A DNA stretch of 64,000 nucleotides from CALMKX01 sp036274895. Its GTDB lineage: Bacteria > Acidobacteriota > Thermoanaerobaculia > Multivoradales > SZUA-115. Shown here one piece after another: positions 52,782 to 61,794 of this stretch; positions within the stretch are counted from its first letter, which is position 1, and each line of letters opens with the position of its first letter. Made by a program: the position numbers and the translations under genes. The stretch lies in NCBI GenBank assembly GCA_036274895.1, contig DASUEU010000049.1, forward strand, positions 1 through 64,000, in the 5' to 3' direction. The notes below the pieces were generated by a model. It was not told the DNA's origin. It saw only the letters and a list, made by a program, of their open reading frames with translations, and did not search any database.

Positions 52782-53651
52782 CTACCGGGCGTCGAGGATG
52801 AAGCTCAAGGGATCGACCGGCTTGCCGTCGACGTGCACCTCGTAGTGGAGGTGGTAGCCGGTCGAGCGGCCGGTGATGCCGACGTAGCCGATGACATCAC
52901 CGCGCCTGACCTTCTGGCCGCCTTCCACCGCGATGCGCGACATGTGACCGTAGCCGGTGATGAGGCCGAAGCCGTGGGAGACGAAGGCCGCTCGCCCGAG
53001 GCCGCCCTGGACGCCCGCCTTGAGCACGATCCCGTCGGCCGGGGCCAGGATGGGGTGGCCGGCCGGGGCGGCGATGTCGAGGCCGGGGTGGAACTCCCGG
53101 CGGCCGGTGACTGGGTCGCGCCGGTAGCCGAAGCCGCTGGTGTAGATCCCCCGCACCGGCGCGATCGAAGGGGTCGAGGAGACCATCAGGCTCCGTTCGT
53201 CGAGCAGAGTCTCCACCTGGTCGAGCCGGTCTTTGATCGAGAGGGAGCGGGCCTCCAGGGACTGCAGGTAGGCCTCGTACTGGTCGATGTCGCCGATCAC
53301 CTCGCCGCCGATGCCGGCGCGGTCGCCGCCGGCCTCGGCGTCGATCCCCGCGACGATGGACAGCTTGGCAGCCCGGTCGTCGAAGGTCTCGATCTGTTGC
53401 TCCAAGCGCTTCAGGCTGGACTCGAAGCTCTCGCGGAGGTCCTGGAGAGTCTCATTCTCTCGCCGCAGCTTGGCAAGCTCGCCCTGGTCCACGGCATTGC
53501 GCAGGGCCGACCAGAGGACCCCACCTGCCGCGAGGCTGACCACTACCACACCGGCTACGACCAACTTCAGCTGGCGAGGAGTGATCTGCCACTTGCGCAG
53601 CTTGGCCCGGGAGTGCGGCACCAAGATTACAGTGTGGCAACGATCACGCAT
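52782..53651 (-). CDS. Membrane-anchored M23 (LytM-type) peptidase
   Basis: 289 residues. A cytoplasmic basic N-terminus is followed by one transmembrane helix (about 29-50, LVVAGVVVVSLAAGGVLWSA), a coiled coil (about 55-95) and a linker, then the LytM domain (about 165-285). Zinc ligands are in GFGYRRDPVTGRREFHPGLD (His and Asp) and the HLHYEV motif near the end, so it appears catalytically competent. It probably cleaves peptidoglycan cross-bridges or regulates such an enzyme. Its own promoter is identifiable upstream; secA follows after 120 bases with a separate promoter. Confidence 0.92.
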   Translation of the reverse strand: MRDRCHTVILVPHSRAKLRKWQITPRQLKLVVAGVVVVSLAAGGVLWSALRNAVDQGELAKLRRENETLQDLRESFESSLKRLEQQIETFDDRAAKLSIVAGIDAEAGGDRAGIGGEVIGDIDQYEAYLQSLEARSLSIKDRLDQVETLLDERSLMVSSTPSIAPVRGIYTSGFGYRRDPVTGRREFHPGLDIAAPAGHPILAPADGIVLKAGVQGGLGRAAFVSHGFGLITGYGHMSRIAVEGGQKVRRGDVIGYVGITGRSTGYHLHYEVHVDGKPVDPLSFILDAR

Positions 53652-53711
53652 CGTGCTCTCAGTTGCTCCAGTCTGCGTTGAAAGGGGTCGGGTGACGACG
53701 GAAACTGGGAC

Positions 53712-53739
53712 ATTCTAGTGATGGGGAGCGGAATGTCAA
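53712..53739 (-). promoter_or_regulatory. Sigma-70-like promoter of the M23 peptidase gene
   Basis: On the minus strand TTGACA (53739-53734) and TAGAAT (53717-53712) are separated by 16 bases, the best classical -35/-10 pair in the window. The expected transcription start is about 55 bases before the ATG. Nothing else is seen in the 53652-53863 gap. Confidence 0.65.
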
Positions 53740-53863
53740 CCACCTCAAAGGGGCGTCACTTTATGCTGATTTCTCATCAAGTGACGGGAAATGGCCAGAA
53801 ACACGGCCCTTGCGTGATCGCCTCGGCGCCAGGGGCGGGTTTTCTGCGGTTTCTCTTCGTGGC

Positions 53864-55876
53864 TCAGAGGCCGAAGGGGTAGGTCTCGACCTCTCCGCGC
53901 TCCTCTGCGGCCGAGAGGGGGGCCACGGCCTCGGTCTCGTCCAGCCAGAGATAGCCGTCGAATTGCTCGGGCAGGACCGCCTCGAAGTAGTGGCTGGCGA
54001 GCTCCGTCTCCGGCCGGTAGATCACCCCGATAGCGCGCTCCAGCCGAGGCGATGCCAGCTCCTCCACCAGCTCCTGCCGCGGTGCGTCACGCAGGGGTAG
54101 CCAGAAGGCCGGGACCCCGGTGTCGTGGCAAAGCCGCTCGTAGCTCGAACGGTGAGCGGGGCGGACGTTCTTGACCTCCATCGGGCCATCCCATCGTGAG
54201 GCGGCAGCTACCCGGCCGTGGTCGGTGCCAAAACCGACGAGGTAGGCCGCGGTGCCCCAGCGCTGGCGTGCCAGCTGACCGATGTTCCACTCGCCGCGCG
54301 CCCCCATCTCGGTGGCCGCCGCGTTGCCGACGTGGGAGTTGTGGGCCCACACGATGGCCTTGGCCTCGGGTCCCCGGAAGGCCAGCAGTCGCTCCAGGGT
54401 GTCGAACATGTGCCGGTCCCGCAGGTTCCAAGACTCGACGGAGCCGTAGTACATGATCCGGTAGTAGCTCTCGGCGCTCGCCACCACGGAGGCGTTCTGA
54501 GCTGCGTCGAGGAAGAGCTCGCCGTCGCGCTGCTCGTAGTCGAGGCGGCGGTCGAGCAGCTCACGGAGCATGCGCACCACCCCGTCCTCACAGCTGACGT
54601 AGCGACCGGCCAGCGTGGCCCGGCCGTAGAGGGTGGGGTCGTGCGACCAGGGAAGGAGGCAGCCGTAGCGCTCGCGGGCGACCCGGGCGGCGATGGGGTC
54701 GACGCGGTCGAGATAGCCGAGCACCGCAGCCACGGAGGCGTAGAGGCTGTAGAGGTCGAGCCCGTGGAAGCTCACCTGCTGGCCCGGCTCGTCGAGGGTC
54801 TCATTGTGCTCCCGCAGCCACTCCACGAAAGCCAGGAACTCGCGGTTGCGCCACATCCAGGTGGGGAAGCGGGTGAAGGCGCGGTAGGGGTCCGAAGTGG
54901 GAGGGCGGTGCCGGACGTGGCGGTCGACGCGGGAGCTGTCGGGCCAGTCGGCCTCCACGGCGACAACGTTGAAGCCGTGGTGCTCGATCAGTCTGCGGGT
55001 GAGGACTGCGCGCAGCTGGTAGAACTCCGACGTTCCGTGGCTGGCCTCGCCCAAGAGCACCACGCGGCTCGTGCTCGCCCGATGGACGAGGTCGTCGAGC
55101 TCTCGGGCCTCGAGGTCGGAGAAGGGGAGGGCGCACTCCCGGATCAGGGTCACCGCCGCGTGCTCGCGAACCGACGGTGACGGGCGCAGGAAGGGGGCTG
55201 GACCTGGGTTGGCGGGGGCGATGGCTGGCCCGGGCCAGCCTTGCTCGCCGATCAGAGGCACGAATCGGACCTGGCCGAGAGTCTCCTCGGAGTACTCTTC
55301 TTCACCCAAACGCCGCACCCGCACCAGCTCTTGGTCGCGGGGGTCGTCACCGACGGGCATGACCAGCCGACCTCCAACCGCCAGTTGATCGCGCAGCGCC
55401 TGCGGCACCCGAGGACCTCCGGCCGCCGCGACGATGGCGTCGAAGGGTGCCTGCTCCGGCCACCCGAGCGTGCCGTCGCCGAGCAGCACGTGGACGTTGT
55501 CGTAGCCCAAGTCCCGGCAGCGCTCGCGGGCGAGTTCGGCGAGCACCGGCAGCCGCTCGATGGTGTAGACCTCCTTGGCGATGTGCGAGAGCACCGCCGC
55601 CGCATAGCCCGAGCCCGCTCCGATCTCGAGCACACGGTCCGCAGCCGAGAGCTCGAGGGCGGAGGCCATGGCCGCCACGACGTAGGGCTGGGAGATGGTC
55701 TGCCCTCCCTCGATGGGCAGGGGGTTGTCGTCGTAAGCGAACTCGGCGAGATCGTCCGGCACGAAAGACTCGCGGGGGACCCTGCCGAGGGCCGCGAGCA
55801 CCGGCGGGTCGGTGATGCCCCGCGCGCGGACTTGCCTCTCGATCATCCGCTGGCGGCGGGCGGTGAAGTCGGTCAT
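53864..55876 (-). CDS. Protein-L-isoaspartate methyltransferase / erythromycin-esterase-like fusion
   Basis: 670 residues. Residues 1-225 form a Pcm-type methyltransferase: MIERQVRARGITDPPVL, GGQTISQPYVVAAM, RVLEIGAGSGYAAAVL (SAM) and the DAIVAAAGGPRVP loop. Residues about 245-670 match erythromycin-esterase-like hydrolases: VVLLGEASHGTSEFYQLR (Glu/His active site), EADWPDS, FHGLDLYSL, and AIVWAHNSHVGNAAATEMG. The first half repairs isoaspartyl residues; the second is a metal-free esterase-like fold whose natural substrate in most bacteria is unknown, so macrolide resistance should not be assumed. It follows the unknown alpha-toroid gene with a gap of 2 bases and is likely coupled with it. 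Confidence 0.9.
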   Translation of the reverse strand: MTDFTARRQRMIERQVRARGITDPPVLAALGRVPRESFVPDDLAEFAYDDNPLPIEGGQTISQPYVVAAMASALELSAADRVLEIGAGSGYAAAVLSHIAKEVYTIERLPVLAELARERCRDLGYDNVHVLLGDGTLGWPEQAPFDAIVAAAGGPRVPQALRDQLAVGGRLVMPVGDDPRDQELVRVRRLGEEEYSEETLGQVRFVPLIGEQGWPGPAIAPANPGPAPFLRPSPSVREHAAVTLIRECALPFSDLEARELDDLVHRASTSRVVLLGEASHGTSEFYQLRAVLTRRLIEHHGFNVVAVEADWPDSSRVDRHVRHRPPTSDPYRAFTRFPTWMWRNREFLAFVEWLREHNETLDEPGQQVSFHGLDLYSLYASVAAVLGYLDRVDPIAARVARERYGCLLPWSHDPTLYGRATLAGRYVSCEDGVVRMLRELLDRRLDYEQRDGELFLDAAQNASVVASAESYYRIMYYGSVESWNLRDRHMFDTLERLLAFRGPEAKAIVWAHNSHVGNAAATEMGARGEWNIGQLARQRWGTAAYLVGFGTDHGRVAAASRWDGPMEVKNVRPAHRSSYERLCHDTGVPAFWLPLRDAPRQELVEELASPRLERAIGVIYRPETELASHYFEAVLPEQFDGYLWLDETEAVAPLSAAEERGEVETYPFGL

Positions 55877-55878
55877 GG

Positions 55879-56823
55879 CTAGGCCCCTCTACCGGGAGCA
55901 GCGGCGGCCTCGGCGGCGAGGCGGTTGGCGGCCGGCTCCACCCGGAACTCCCCGGGCAGGTGCGCGACCATGCCCATGACGTGGGTGATCGCGTCGCGGT
56001 CGTACTCGTCGCCCGAGCGGTAGTCGGAGAGGAAGCGGTGGAGGCGGGCCACTCGCTCCGGCCAGGCTTCGGTGACCTGCAGGCCGAGCGAGACACCGTA
56101 GTTGGTGAACGCGAACTTCACCTCTGGCGTCAGAGGATGCCGGCAGAAGTAGCCCGGGGGATCGATCCACATCCTCTCGAGCATGGCCAGGGAGCGGTAG
56201 CGGTGCGCCACGGCCCATTCCTCGTCCGGGCAGAGGTGGCAGAGCCAGAGCATCATGCCGAGGCCGAGATCCTGGGTGATCGCGAGCTTCTGCCAGCTCG
56301 TCTCGATCAGCTCGGCCATCTCGGTGATCTCCTGGCGCAGCTCGTGCGGTGCCAAGAGCCGGTAGACGGCATAGCCGTCGAAGGCGTCGAGAGCGCCGAA
56401 GCCGTAGCCGCCGTAGGGTCCGGAGAGGTCCTCCGTCATCTTCCACCAGACCCCGTGCCCCCGCTCGAGGAAGGCCGGATGGATCGCCCGGGCCAGCTCG
56501 ATGGCGCGTTCTCGGTAGCCCGAGCGCACGCGACCGAGGCGGTCGAGCGCGAACAGCCACTTGGCGAGGTAGTGGAAGTACTGGCCATCGCGGTCCGGGG
56601 CCTCGCCGATGCGCAGGCCCCGTGGGCGGCCGAGCACTCGCTCGACCTCGGCCACCAGCTGTTCGGCTTCGTCGAGGTAGCGCTCGCTGCCCGTCTCGCG
56701 GTAGAGGGAGACCAACAGCACCACACCGAACGCATCGGTCCAGAGGTAACGCAGTCCGTTGGGCCAGATCCCCTCGCGACGGAGCCAGTCAAGGCGGTCG
56801 AGCACGCAGGAGAGCTCGCTCAT
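55879..56823 (-). CDS. Alpha/alpha-toroid-like protein of unknown function
   Basis: 314 residues; I do not recognise a named family. The sequence consists of paired helices with regularly placed aromatic residues (GIWPNGLRYLWTDAFGVVLL, YHYLAKWLFALDRL-like, YGGYGFGALDAFDGYAVYRLL, GMMLWLCHLCPDEEWAVAHR), as in six-hairpin glycosidase or terpenoid-type toroids. No signal peptide is present, so it would act in the cytoplasm. GGAGG precedes the ATG at 56823. It is the first gene of a two-gene unit with the Pcm/esterase fusion and is divergent from the formate dehydrogenase operon, sharing a 246-base control region. A sugar-processing activity is only a structural guess. Confidence 0.7.
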   Translation of the reverse strand: MSELSCVLDRLDWLRREGIWPNGLRYLWTDAFGVVLLVSLYRETGSERYLDEAEQLVAEVERVLGRPRGLRIGEAPDRDGQYFHYLAKWLFALDRLGRVRSGYRERAIELARAIHPAFLERGHGVWWKMTEDLSGPYGGYGFGALDAFDGYAVYRLLAPHELRQEITEMAELIETSWQKLAITQDLGLGMMLWLCHLCPDEEWAVAHRYRSLAMLERMWIDPPGYFCRHPLTPEVKFAFTNYGVSLGLQVTEAWPERVARLHRFLSDYRSGDEYDRDAITHVMGMVAHLPGEFRVEPAANRLAAEAAAAPGRGA

Positions 56824-57049
56824 ACCGGACCTCCGGAGGCCGACAGTCGCGGCGGGCCCGGACCTGGGCCGCTCCAGCCCCCTCTCGACCTCTTCGAACG
56901 AGAGTAGGCTGAGCCACTGGGACCCGCACCACACCACGGGATAGGCGGCCGGGGTGGGGGCGAGTTGGCGCCGCTGTTGTCGATCCCCGCGTTCGGTCTC
57001 AAGCTGGCCGCAGCCTCTGCCGGCAGCCCTCTGCGGCCCACGGGTGACG

Positions 57050-57058
57050 TGCTAGGCT
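57050..57058 (+). promoter_or_regulatory. Extended -10 promoter of the formate dehydrogenase operon
   Basis: TGCTAGGCT at 57050-57058 fits the shared extended -10. The ATG at 57070 is only 11 bases beyond it, so the transcript would have a leader of about 5 bases. No Shine-Dalgarno precedes the ATG. Confidence 0.45.
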
Positions 57059-57069
57059 ACCGATTCAAG

Positions 57070-58968
57070 ATGAAACCTTTCGAGCGACTTTTGCAGCCGC
57101 TTGTTCGGGACCGTCGCGACGCCGAGCTGCGGCCGGCGTCGTGGGACGAGGCTTTGGACCGGGTGGCGGCGGGACTCTCCGCCGCCGTCGCCGGCCATGG
57201 CTCACGGGCGTTCGGGCTCTTCAGCTGCTCGAAGAGCACCAACGAGGTGAACTACCTCGCTGGCAAGTTCGCCCGCGTCGTCCTCGGCTCGAACAACATC
57301 GACAGCTGCAACCGCACCTGACACGCGCCCAGCGTCGCCGGTCTGGCGACGGTCTTCGGGATGGGCGGAGGCACGAGCTCCTACCAGGAGATCGAAGAGA
57401 CAGAGTGCATTCTGCTCTGGGGCTCGAATGCCCGAGAAACGCACCCGATCTTCTTCCACCACTTGCTCAAGGGCGTGAGGAATGGGGCGAGCCTGATCGC
57501 CATCGATCCGCGCCGGACCACCTCTGCGCAATGGGCCGACCTCTGGGCCGGCCTCGACGTCGGCACGGACATCGCCCTGGCCAACAGCGTGGCGCGGGAG
57601 ATCATCCACGCCGGGCTGTACCACCGGGAGTTCGTCGAGCACGCCACCACCGGCTTCGAGGCCTATCGCGCCGCCGTCGAGCCCTGGACCCTCGAGCGCG
57701 GCGCCGCCGAGACCGGCGTACCGGCTGAGGCGATCCGCGAAATCGCCCACCGTTACGCCAAGGCGAAGCGGGCCATGATCTGCTGGACCCTCGGCATCAC
57801 CGAGCATCACAACGCCGTCGACAACGTGCTGTCGCTGATCAACCTGGCCCTGCTCACCGGGCACGTCGGCCGCTGGGGCTCGGGGATCAACCCTCTGCGG
57901 GGCCAGAACAACGTCCAGGGGGGCGGCGACATGGGCGCCCTGCCGGATCGCCTGCCGGGCTTCCAGCACGTGGAGAAGGACGAGGTGCGGGAGAGGTTCA
58001 ACCGGGTCTGGGGCACCACGATCCCTCCCCAGCGCGGCTGGCACCTTTCGGGGATGTTCGACGCCATGGAGCGCCGGGAGCTGAGGGCTCTCTACGTCAT
58101 CGGCGAGAACCCGGTGCAGTCCGAAGCCGACCAGGAGCGCGCCGAGCACTTGCTCTCGAGCCTCGACTTCCTGGTGGTTCAGGATCTGATGCTCACGGGC
58201 ACGGCGCGGATCGCCGACGTGGTGTTGCCGGCGGCGGCGGCGTGGTGCGAGTCCGAGGGCACCGTCACTTCGAGCGAGCGGCGGGTGCAGCGGGTGCGCC
58301 GGGCTCTGCCGCCGCCGGGGGAGGCCCGTGACGACCTGCGCATCCTCGTCGACCTCGCCCGCAGGATGGGCCACGAATGGGGCGAGCCTGCCGCCGAGGC
58401 GGTGTGGAATGAGCTGCGGACCCTCTCGCCGGTGCACACCGGCATGAGCTACGCCCGGCTCGAAGCCCTTGACGGCCTCCAGTGGCCTTGCTACGACGAC
58501 GCCCACCCGGGCGAGCGCTTCCTCCACAGCCGTCTCTGGGAGAGGCCGGTCAAGGGACCGCGGGCACCTTTCTCGGTGGTGGAGCACGAGCTGCCGGTCG
58601 ATCAGCTGGACGAGGAGTTCCCGCTGCGGCTGACCACCGGCCGGCGACTCGAGGACTACAACACCGGCGTCCAGACCGCGGCCTACGCCTCGCCGATTCG
58701 CCGGGGCGAGACCCTGGACCTGTCGCCGGAGGATGCCTTGCGCCTGGGCCTGGCCGCCGGCGAGCGCGTACGGGTGCGCTCCCGCCGCGGCGAGGTGATC
58801 GCGCCGGTGCACATCGATCCAGGCTTGCGGCCGGGCCTGACCTTCATGACCTTCCACTTCCCCGAGGACGTGGCGACGAACCAGCTCACCATCGATGCCG
58901 TGGATCCGAAATCGGGGACTGCCGAGTTCAAGGCCACGGCGATCCGCATCGAGCGGCTGGAAGCCTGA
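57070..58968 (+). CDS. Formate dehydrogenase catalytic subunit core, selenoprotein (TGA 57319 = Sec84), lacking its N-terminal [4Fe-4S] domain
   Basis: 632 residues when TGA at 57319-57321 is read as selenocysteine. The molybdopterin (bis-PGD) enzyme oxidises formate to CO2. Around the UGA the protein reads NNIDSCNRT-Sec-HAPSVAGLATVFG, where other formate dehydrogenases have Sec or Cys followed by His. The catalytic arginine lies in RGQNNVQGGGDMG; GSNARETHPI, IGENPVQSEAD and the C-terminal TTGRRLEDYNTG, MTFHFPEDVATNQLTIDAVD regions bind the cofactor. The family's usual N-terminal CxxC..C [4Fe-4S] domain (about 55 residues) is absent: the chain begins at MKPFERLLQPLVRDR, the point that normally follows that domain. 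That domain occurs at the C-terminus of the third gene. Start ATG 57070; GTG 57049 is an alternative. The next gene starts 14 bases downstream. Confidence 0.9.
57319..57351 (+). promoter_or_regulatory. Selenocysteine UGA codon and bacterial SECIS hairpin
   Basis: UGA at 57319-57321 is followed by a 7-bp perfect stem CGUCGCC (57333-57339) / GGCGACG (57345-57351) with the apical loop GGUCU (57340-57344). The same GGUCU loop occurs in the E. coli fdhF SECIS, and the 18 bases between UGA and the loop are also the same as there. The hairpin lies inside the coding frame, as SelB-dependent bacterial elements do. Confidence 0.92.
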
Positions 58969-58982
58969 GGGGGGAGCGCCGC

Positions 58983-60869
58983 GTGGACCTGCACATCGTG
59001 GGAGGGGAGCCGACCGAGGCGGAGCGGGCGGCGGTCGACGAGCTGTTGGGCGCGCCCGAGTCCGGCTGGGACGGTGGCGAGCGTGAGGCCGACCGTGACG
59101 GCCGCAGCGCCAGGGGAGGTCATGCCGCCCGTGGCCGGCGGGACCTGCTGTTGCCCGCCCTCCACGCGGTCCAGGATCGCATCGGCTGGATCAGCCGCGG
59201 CGCCCTCAACCACATCTGCCGACGGCTCACCGTGCCGCCGGCCGAGGCGTGGGGCGTGCTGACCTTCTACCACCTCTTCGCCACCGAACCCCGGCCGCCC
59301 GTGGTGGCGCACGTCTGTGACGACATCGCTTGCCGTGCCCGTGGGGCGGAGGGGCTCTGCCACCGCCTGGAGCAGACTCTCGGGCCGGCCGGCGCCTCCC
59401 TGGCCGGAGGTCGATCGACCTGGGTCCGAAGCCCTTGCCTCGGCCAGTGCGAGCGGGCGCCGGCGGTGATGGTGGTGCGGGCGGGGGAGGTGCCCAGCGC
59501 CGAGGTGCTGGCTCCCGTGGCGGACACCGCCGAGATCGCGGCGGCCCTGGCCGGGCATCCGCGCGGCGAACCGACGGGCTCTCGACTGGAGGCCGTGCGC
59601 CGCTCGGTGCCCCAGGCCGGCTCGCTCGGGCTCCAGCTTCTGGCCCGGGCGGGTACCGTGGACCCGGAGAGCCTGGACGCCTACCGCGCAGCCGGCGGCT
59701 ACCGGGCCCTGGCCCGAGCCTTCGAGCTGGGGCCGGCGGGAGTGGTCGCCGAAGTGATCGCCGCAAAGCTCGTCGGCCGTGGGGGCGCCGCCTTTCCCAC
59801 CGGCCGCAAATGGGAAGCGGTGGCGAAAGCCAACGTCCACCCCCGGTATCTGATCGTCAACGCCGACGAGTCCGAGCCCGGCACCTTCAAGGACCGGGTC
59901 CTGCTCGAGGAAGACCCGTTCGCGATCCTCGAAGCCATGGCCATCGCGGCCTTCGCCACCGGCTGCGAGCGTGGCTTCATCTATCTGAGAGGGGAGTACC
60001 CGCTGGCTCACGAGCGGCTCTCGCGGGCGATCGCCGCCGCCCGGGCGGCGGGTCTCCTGGGCGCCGACGTCGCCGGCGCGGGCTTCGCCTTCGACCTCGA
60101 GATCCGGCGTGGCGCCGGGGCCTACATCTGCGGTGAGGAGACCGCCCTCTTCAACTCGATCGAGGGCAAGCGGGGCGAGCCGCGCTCGAAGCCGCCGTTC
60201 CCCACCCAGGCCGGGCTCTTCGGCAAGCCCACGGTGGTCAACAACGTCGAGACCCTGGCCAACGTGCCGGGGATCCTGCTCGCCGGCGGGGCGGCCTGGG
60301 CCGGCATCGGCACCGAAGGCTCGAGCGGCACGAAGCTGTTCTGCGTTTCCGGCCACGTCGAGAAGCCGGGTCTCTACGAGCTGCCGTTCGGCGCCACGCT
60401 GGGAGAGCTGATCGAGCTGGCCGGCGGTGTGGCGGCGGGACGAGCCTTGAAAGCCGTGCTGCTGGGCGGCGCGGCCGGTGCCTTCGTCGGACCGGAGGCT
60501 CTCGGCGTGCCCCTGACCTTCGAGGGTGCGCGAGCGGCGGGAGCCACGCTGGGCTCCGGAGTGGTGCTGGTCTACGACGAGACGGCGGACCTGGCCGACG
60601 CTCTGGTGCGCATTGCCGAGTTCTTCCGCCACGAGTCCTGCGGGCAGTGCGTACCCTGCCGGGTGGGTACCATGCGCCAGCTCGAGCTGCTCGAGCGCCT
60701 GCGCCACGGCAGGCAGCTCGGCTCGGTCGGCGAGGAGCTGGCGCTGCTTCGCGAGCTCGGTCAGGCCATGCGTGACGCCTCGATCTGCGGCCTCGGCCAG
60801 ACCGCTTCCTCGGCGATCGAGTCGGCCATGGCTCGCCTCGATCCCTTCCAGCTCGGAGGTTCCGCGTGA
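58983..60869 (+). CDS. Formate dehydrogenase diaphorase subunit, NuoE-NuoF fusion
   Basis: 628 residues from GTG 58983 (GGGGGGAG upstream). Residues about 45-185 are a NuoE-like thioredoxin-fold [2Fe-2S] domain with cysteines in HVCDDIACRARG and SPCLGQCERAP. Residues about 210-625 are NuoF-like: GRGGAAFPTGRKWEAVAK (NADH), NADESEPGTFKDR (FMN), GAYICGEETAL and the [4Fe-4S] site ESCGQCVPCRVG with a later Cys in ASICGLGQT. It transfers electrons between the iron-sulfur chain and NAD+. In Fds-type enzymes these are two genes (fdsG, fdsB); here they are one. The stop overlaps the next start (GTGA). Confidence 0.93.
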   Translation: MDLHIVGGEPTEAERAAVDELLGAPESGWDGGEREADRDGRSARGGHAARGRRDLLLPALHAVQDRIGWISRGALNHICRRLTVPPAEAWGVLTFYHLFATEPRPPVVAHVCDDIACRARGAEGLCHRLEQTLGPAGASLAGGRSTWVRSPCLGQCERAPAVMVVRAGEVPSAEVLAPVADTAEIAAALAGHPRGEPTGSRLEAVRRSVPQAGSLGLQLLARAGTVDPESLDAYRAAGGYRALARAFELGPAGVVAEVIAAKLVGRGGAAFPTGRKWEAVAKANVHPRYLIVNADESEPGTFKDRVLLEEDPFAILEAMAIAAFATGCERGFIYLRGEYPLAHERLSRAIAAARAAGLLGADVAGAGFAFDLEIRRGAGAYICGEETALFNSIEGKRGEPRSKPPFPTQAGLFGKPTVVNNVETLANVPGILLAGGAAWAGIGTEGSSGTKLFCVSGHVEKPGLYELPFGATLGELIELAGGVAAGRALKAVLLGGAAGAFVGPEALGVPLTFEGARAAGATLGSGVVLVYDETADLADALVRIAEFFRHESCGQCVPCRVGTMRQLELLERLRHGRQLGSVGEELALLRELGQAMRDASICGLGQTASSAIESAMARLDPFQLGGSA

Positions 60870-61783
60870 GCGCTGAACCGATCTGGTTCCACCTGCCGCC
60901 GCCCCCCTCCGACATCCCCGTTGAACCGTCTCGACCCGGACGAGCGAGCGTCGCCTTGACCATCGACGGTGAGGCGGTCGAGGTTGCAGAGGGCTCGACG
61001 ATCCTGGACGCCTGCCGGCGTCTGGGCAAGGACGTGCCGACTCTCTGCTTCCTCGAGACCCTGACCCCGGTCAACGCCTGCCGGATCTGCGTCGTCGAGA
61101 TGGAGGGCTCGAGGGTCCTGGTACCCGCCTGCTCCCGCAGGGTCGAGGCCGGGATGAAGCTCCACACCGACTCGGAGCGGGTCCGCCTGTCGCGCAAGCT
61201 GGTGCTCGAGCTGCTCGGCTCGTCAGTCGACCTCGGCACCGCTCCCGGGCTGGCCGAGTTGATGGAGCAGTACGGTTCCCGGCCGGAGCGCTTCGGGCAA
61301 GGGGCGACCGTCGCCAAGCCGCTCAAGGACGACAACGAGCTCTACGTCCGCGACTACGGCAAGTGCGTGCTCTGCTACAAGTGCGTCGAGGCTTGCGGCG
61401 TCGACGCCCAGAACACCTTCGCCATCGCGGTGGCGGGGCGCGGCTTCGACGCCCACATTTCGACCGAGCTCGACGTGCCGTTGCCGGTCTCGGCCTGCGT
61501 CTACTGCGGCAATTGCATCGCGGTCTGCCCCACGGGCGCCCTCATGGCCAAGAGCGAGCATCAGCTGCGCGAGGCGGGGGAGTGGGCTCCCCAGCGACAA
61601 ACCCGGACCGATACCATCTGCGCCTATTGCGGCGTCGGCTGCACCCTCACGCTGCACGTCCAGGACGACCGGATCGTCAAGGCCACCTCACCCTTCGAGA
61701 ACCAGGTGACCCACGGCAACCTCTGCGTCAAGGGGCGCTTCGGCTTCGAGTTCGTGCAGATCGGTCGGGGCTCGGCAAGGTAG
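60866..61783 (+). CDS. Formate dehydrogenase iron-sulfur subunit carrying the displaced Mo-enzyme [4Fe-4S] domain
   Basis: 305 residues from GTG 60866. Residues about 30-110 form a NuoG-like [2Fe-2S] ferredoxin (VPTLCFLETLTPVNACRICV, then VPACS). The next His/Cys [4Fe-4S] site of NuoG is not seen. Two ferredoxin-type [4Fe-4S] motifs follow at about 165-225 (GKCVLCYKCVEACG; SACVYCGNCIAVCPTGAL). The last 55 residues (about 250-300) are the CxxCxxxC...C domain that normally opens the catalytic subunit: TICAYCGVGCTLTLHVQDD and GNLCVKGRFGFEFVQI. The chain stops eight residues later, where a full-length FdsA would continue into the Mo domain. The protein therefore looks like the N-terminal third of FdsA, encoded separately and after its own C-terminal two thirds. 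Confidence 0.9.
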   Translation: MSAEPIWFHLPPPPSDIPVEPSRPGRASVALTIDGEAVEVAEGSTILDACRRLGKDVPTLCFLETLTPVNACRICVVEMEGSRVLVPACSRRVEAGMKLHTDSERVRLSRKLVLELLGSSVDLGTAPGLAELMEQYGSRPERFGQGATVAKPLKDDNELYVRDYGKCVLCYKCVEACGVDAQNTFAIAVAGRGFDAHISTELDVPLPVSACVYCGNCIAVCPTGALMAKSEHQLREAGEWAPQRQTRTDTICAYCGVGCTLTLHVQDDRIVKATSPFENQVTHGNLCVKGRFGFEFVQIGRGSAR

Positions 61784-61794
61784 GGCGCGTTCGG

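Noticed and set aside
53864..55876. Macrolide-resistance gene
   Set aside because: Erythromycin-esterase-like domains are widespread in bacteria without resistance. The fusion with Pcm and the lack of a mobile context argue against an acquired resistance gene.
57361..58968. Formate dehydrogenase starting at the internal ATG 57361
   Set aside because: The preceding frame up to the TGA is homologous to the same enzyme, and the TGA has a SECIS hairpin. Starting at 57361 would remove the active site.
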